Shown: in pieces, positions 5,930 through 6,011 of the stretch
Layout of the letters: every line of letters begins with the position of its first letter
How positions within the stretch are numbered: position 1 is the stretch's first letter
Assembly: GCA_017561105.1 (NCBI GenBank)
Contig: JAFZDR010000215.1
Location: 1-6,011 of the forward strand
Length of the DNA: 6,011 nt
Direction of reading: 5' to 3'
Source of the DNA: Alistipes sp.
Lineage (GTDB): Bacteria > Bacteroidota > Bacteroidia > Bacteroidales > Rikenellaceae
Program-made: the position numbers and the translations under genes
The notes under the pieces: generated by a model
The model's input: only the letters and a program-made list of their open reading frames with translations
Databases searched by the model: none
What the model was told of the DNA's origin: nothing

Positions 5930-6011
5930 AATTAATTTTTCAGGTTTGCCCACCAGCCCCGAATGTGCGGTTAATATAAAAAAGAAAGTGTGAGGCTGTT
6001 CGTTTATCCGA
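5930..6011 (-). promoter_or_regulatory. Upstream region of the membrane-protein gene
   Basis: Read on the - strand, it has an AT-rich tract (about 5971-5987), a GC-rich block (about 5948-5970) and an AT-rich stretch just before ATG 5929. It probably holds the promoter and 5' leader, but no good match to the Bacteroidota -7 motif TAnnTTTG is present. Short complementary arms CAGCC (5954-5958) and GGCTG (5994-5998) occur, too short to interpret alone. Confidence 0.3.

Overview
The window looks like a piece of a Bacteroidota chromosome, most likely a gut member of the Bacteroidales; an Alistipes/Rikenellaceae-type host is my best guess. The grounds are the protein types (sialidase-family enzyme, OPT-family transporter, peptidase T), the mostly weak or absent Shine-Dalgarno sites, and AT-rich spacers between moderately GC-rich genes. 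The genus is inferred from general impression, not from a database match.

Layout. Four genes run on the + strand. The 3' end of a sialidase/BNR-type glycosidase (1-592) is followed after 1 nt by murF (594-1850), then after 5 nt by an OPT-family oligopeptide transporter (1856-3793). These three look like one transcription unit. A 204-bp spacer holds a long imperfect hairpin, and then peptidase T (pepT, 3998-5212) ends in a very strong perfect-stem terminator (5224-5267). The spacer to the next gene (5213-5491) is unusually structured: the pepT terminator, a roughly 109-nt nested hairpin built from REP-like units (5280-5388), a further related unit (5395-5426), and a second terminator-type hairpin (5451-5480). 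On the - strand a markedly AT-rich gene for a small three-helix membrane protein of unknown function (5492-5929) converges on pepT. Its upstream region runs off the right edge.

How the genes fit together. MurF completes the cytoplasmic UDP-MurNAc-pentapeptide precursor of peptidoglycan. The OPT transporter and PepT make a plausible peptide-use pair, the first importing small peptides and the second removing the N-terminal residue from tripeptides in the cytoplasm. The sialidase-type enzyme would act on host glycans outside the cytoplasm, and its link to murF is probably only positional.

The known genes are ordinary and intact. I saw no defence system, CRISPR array, RNA gene of known family or insertion sequence. 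The most interesting signals are the two intergenic structured elements, in which most non-Watson-Crick positions are G.U-compatible on the + strand, and the compositionally foreign membrane-protein gene at the right end.
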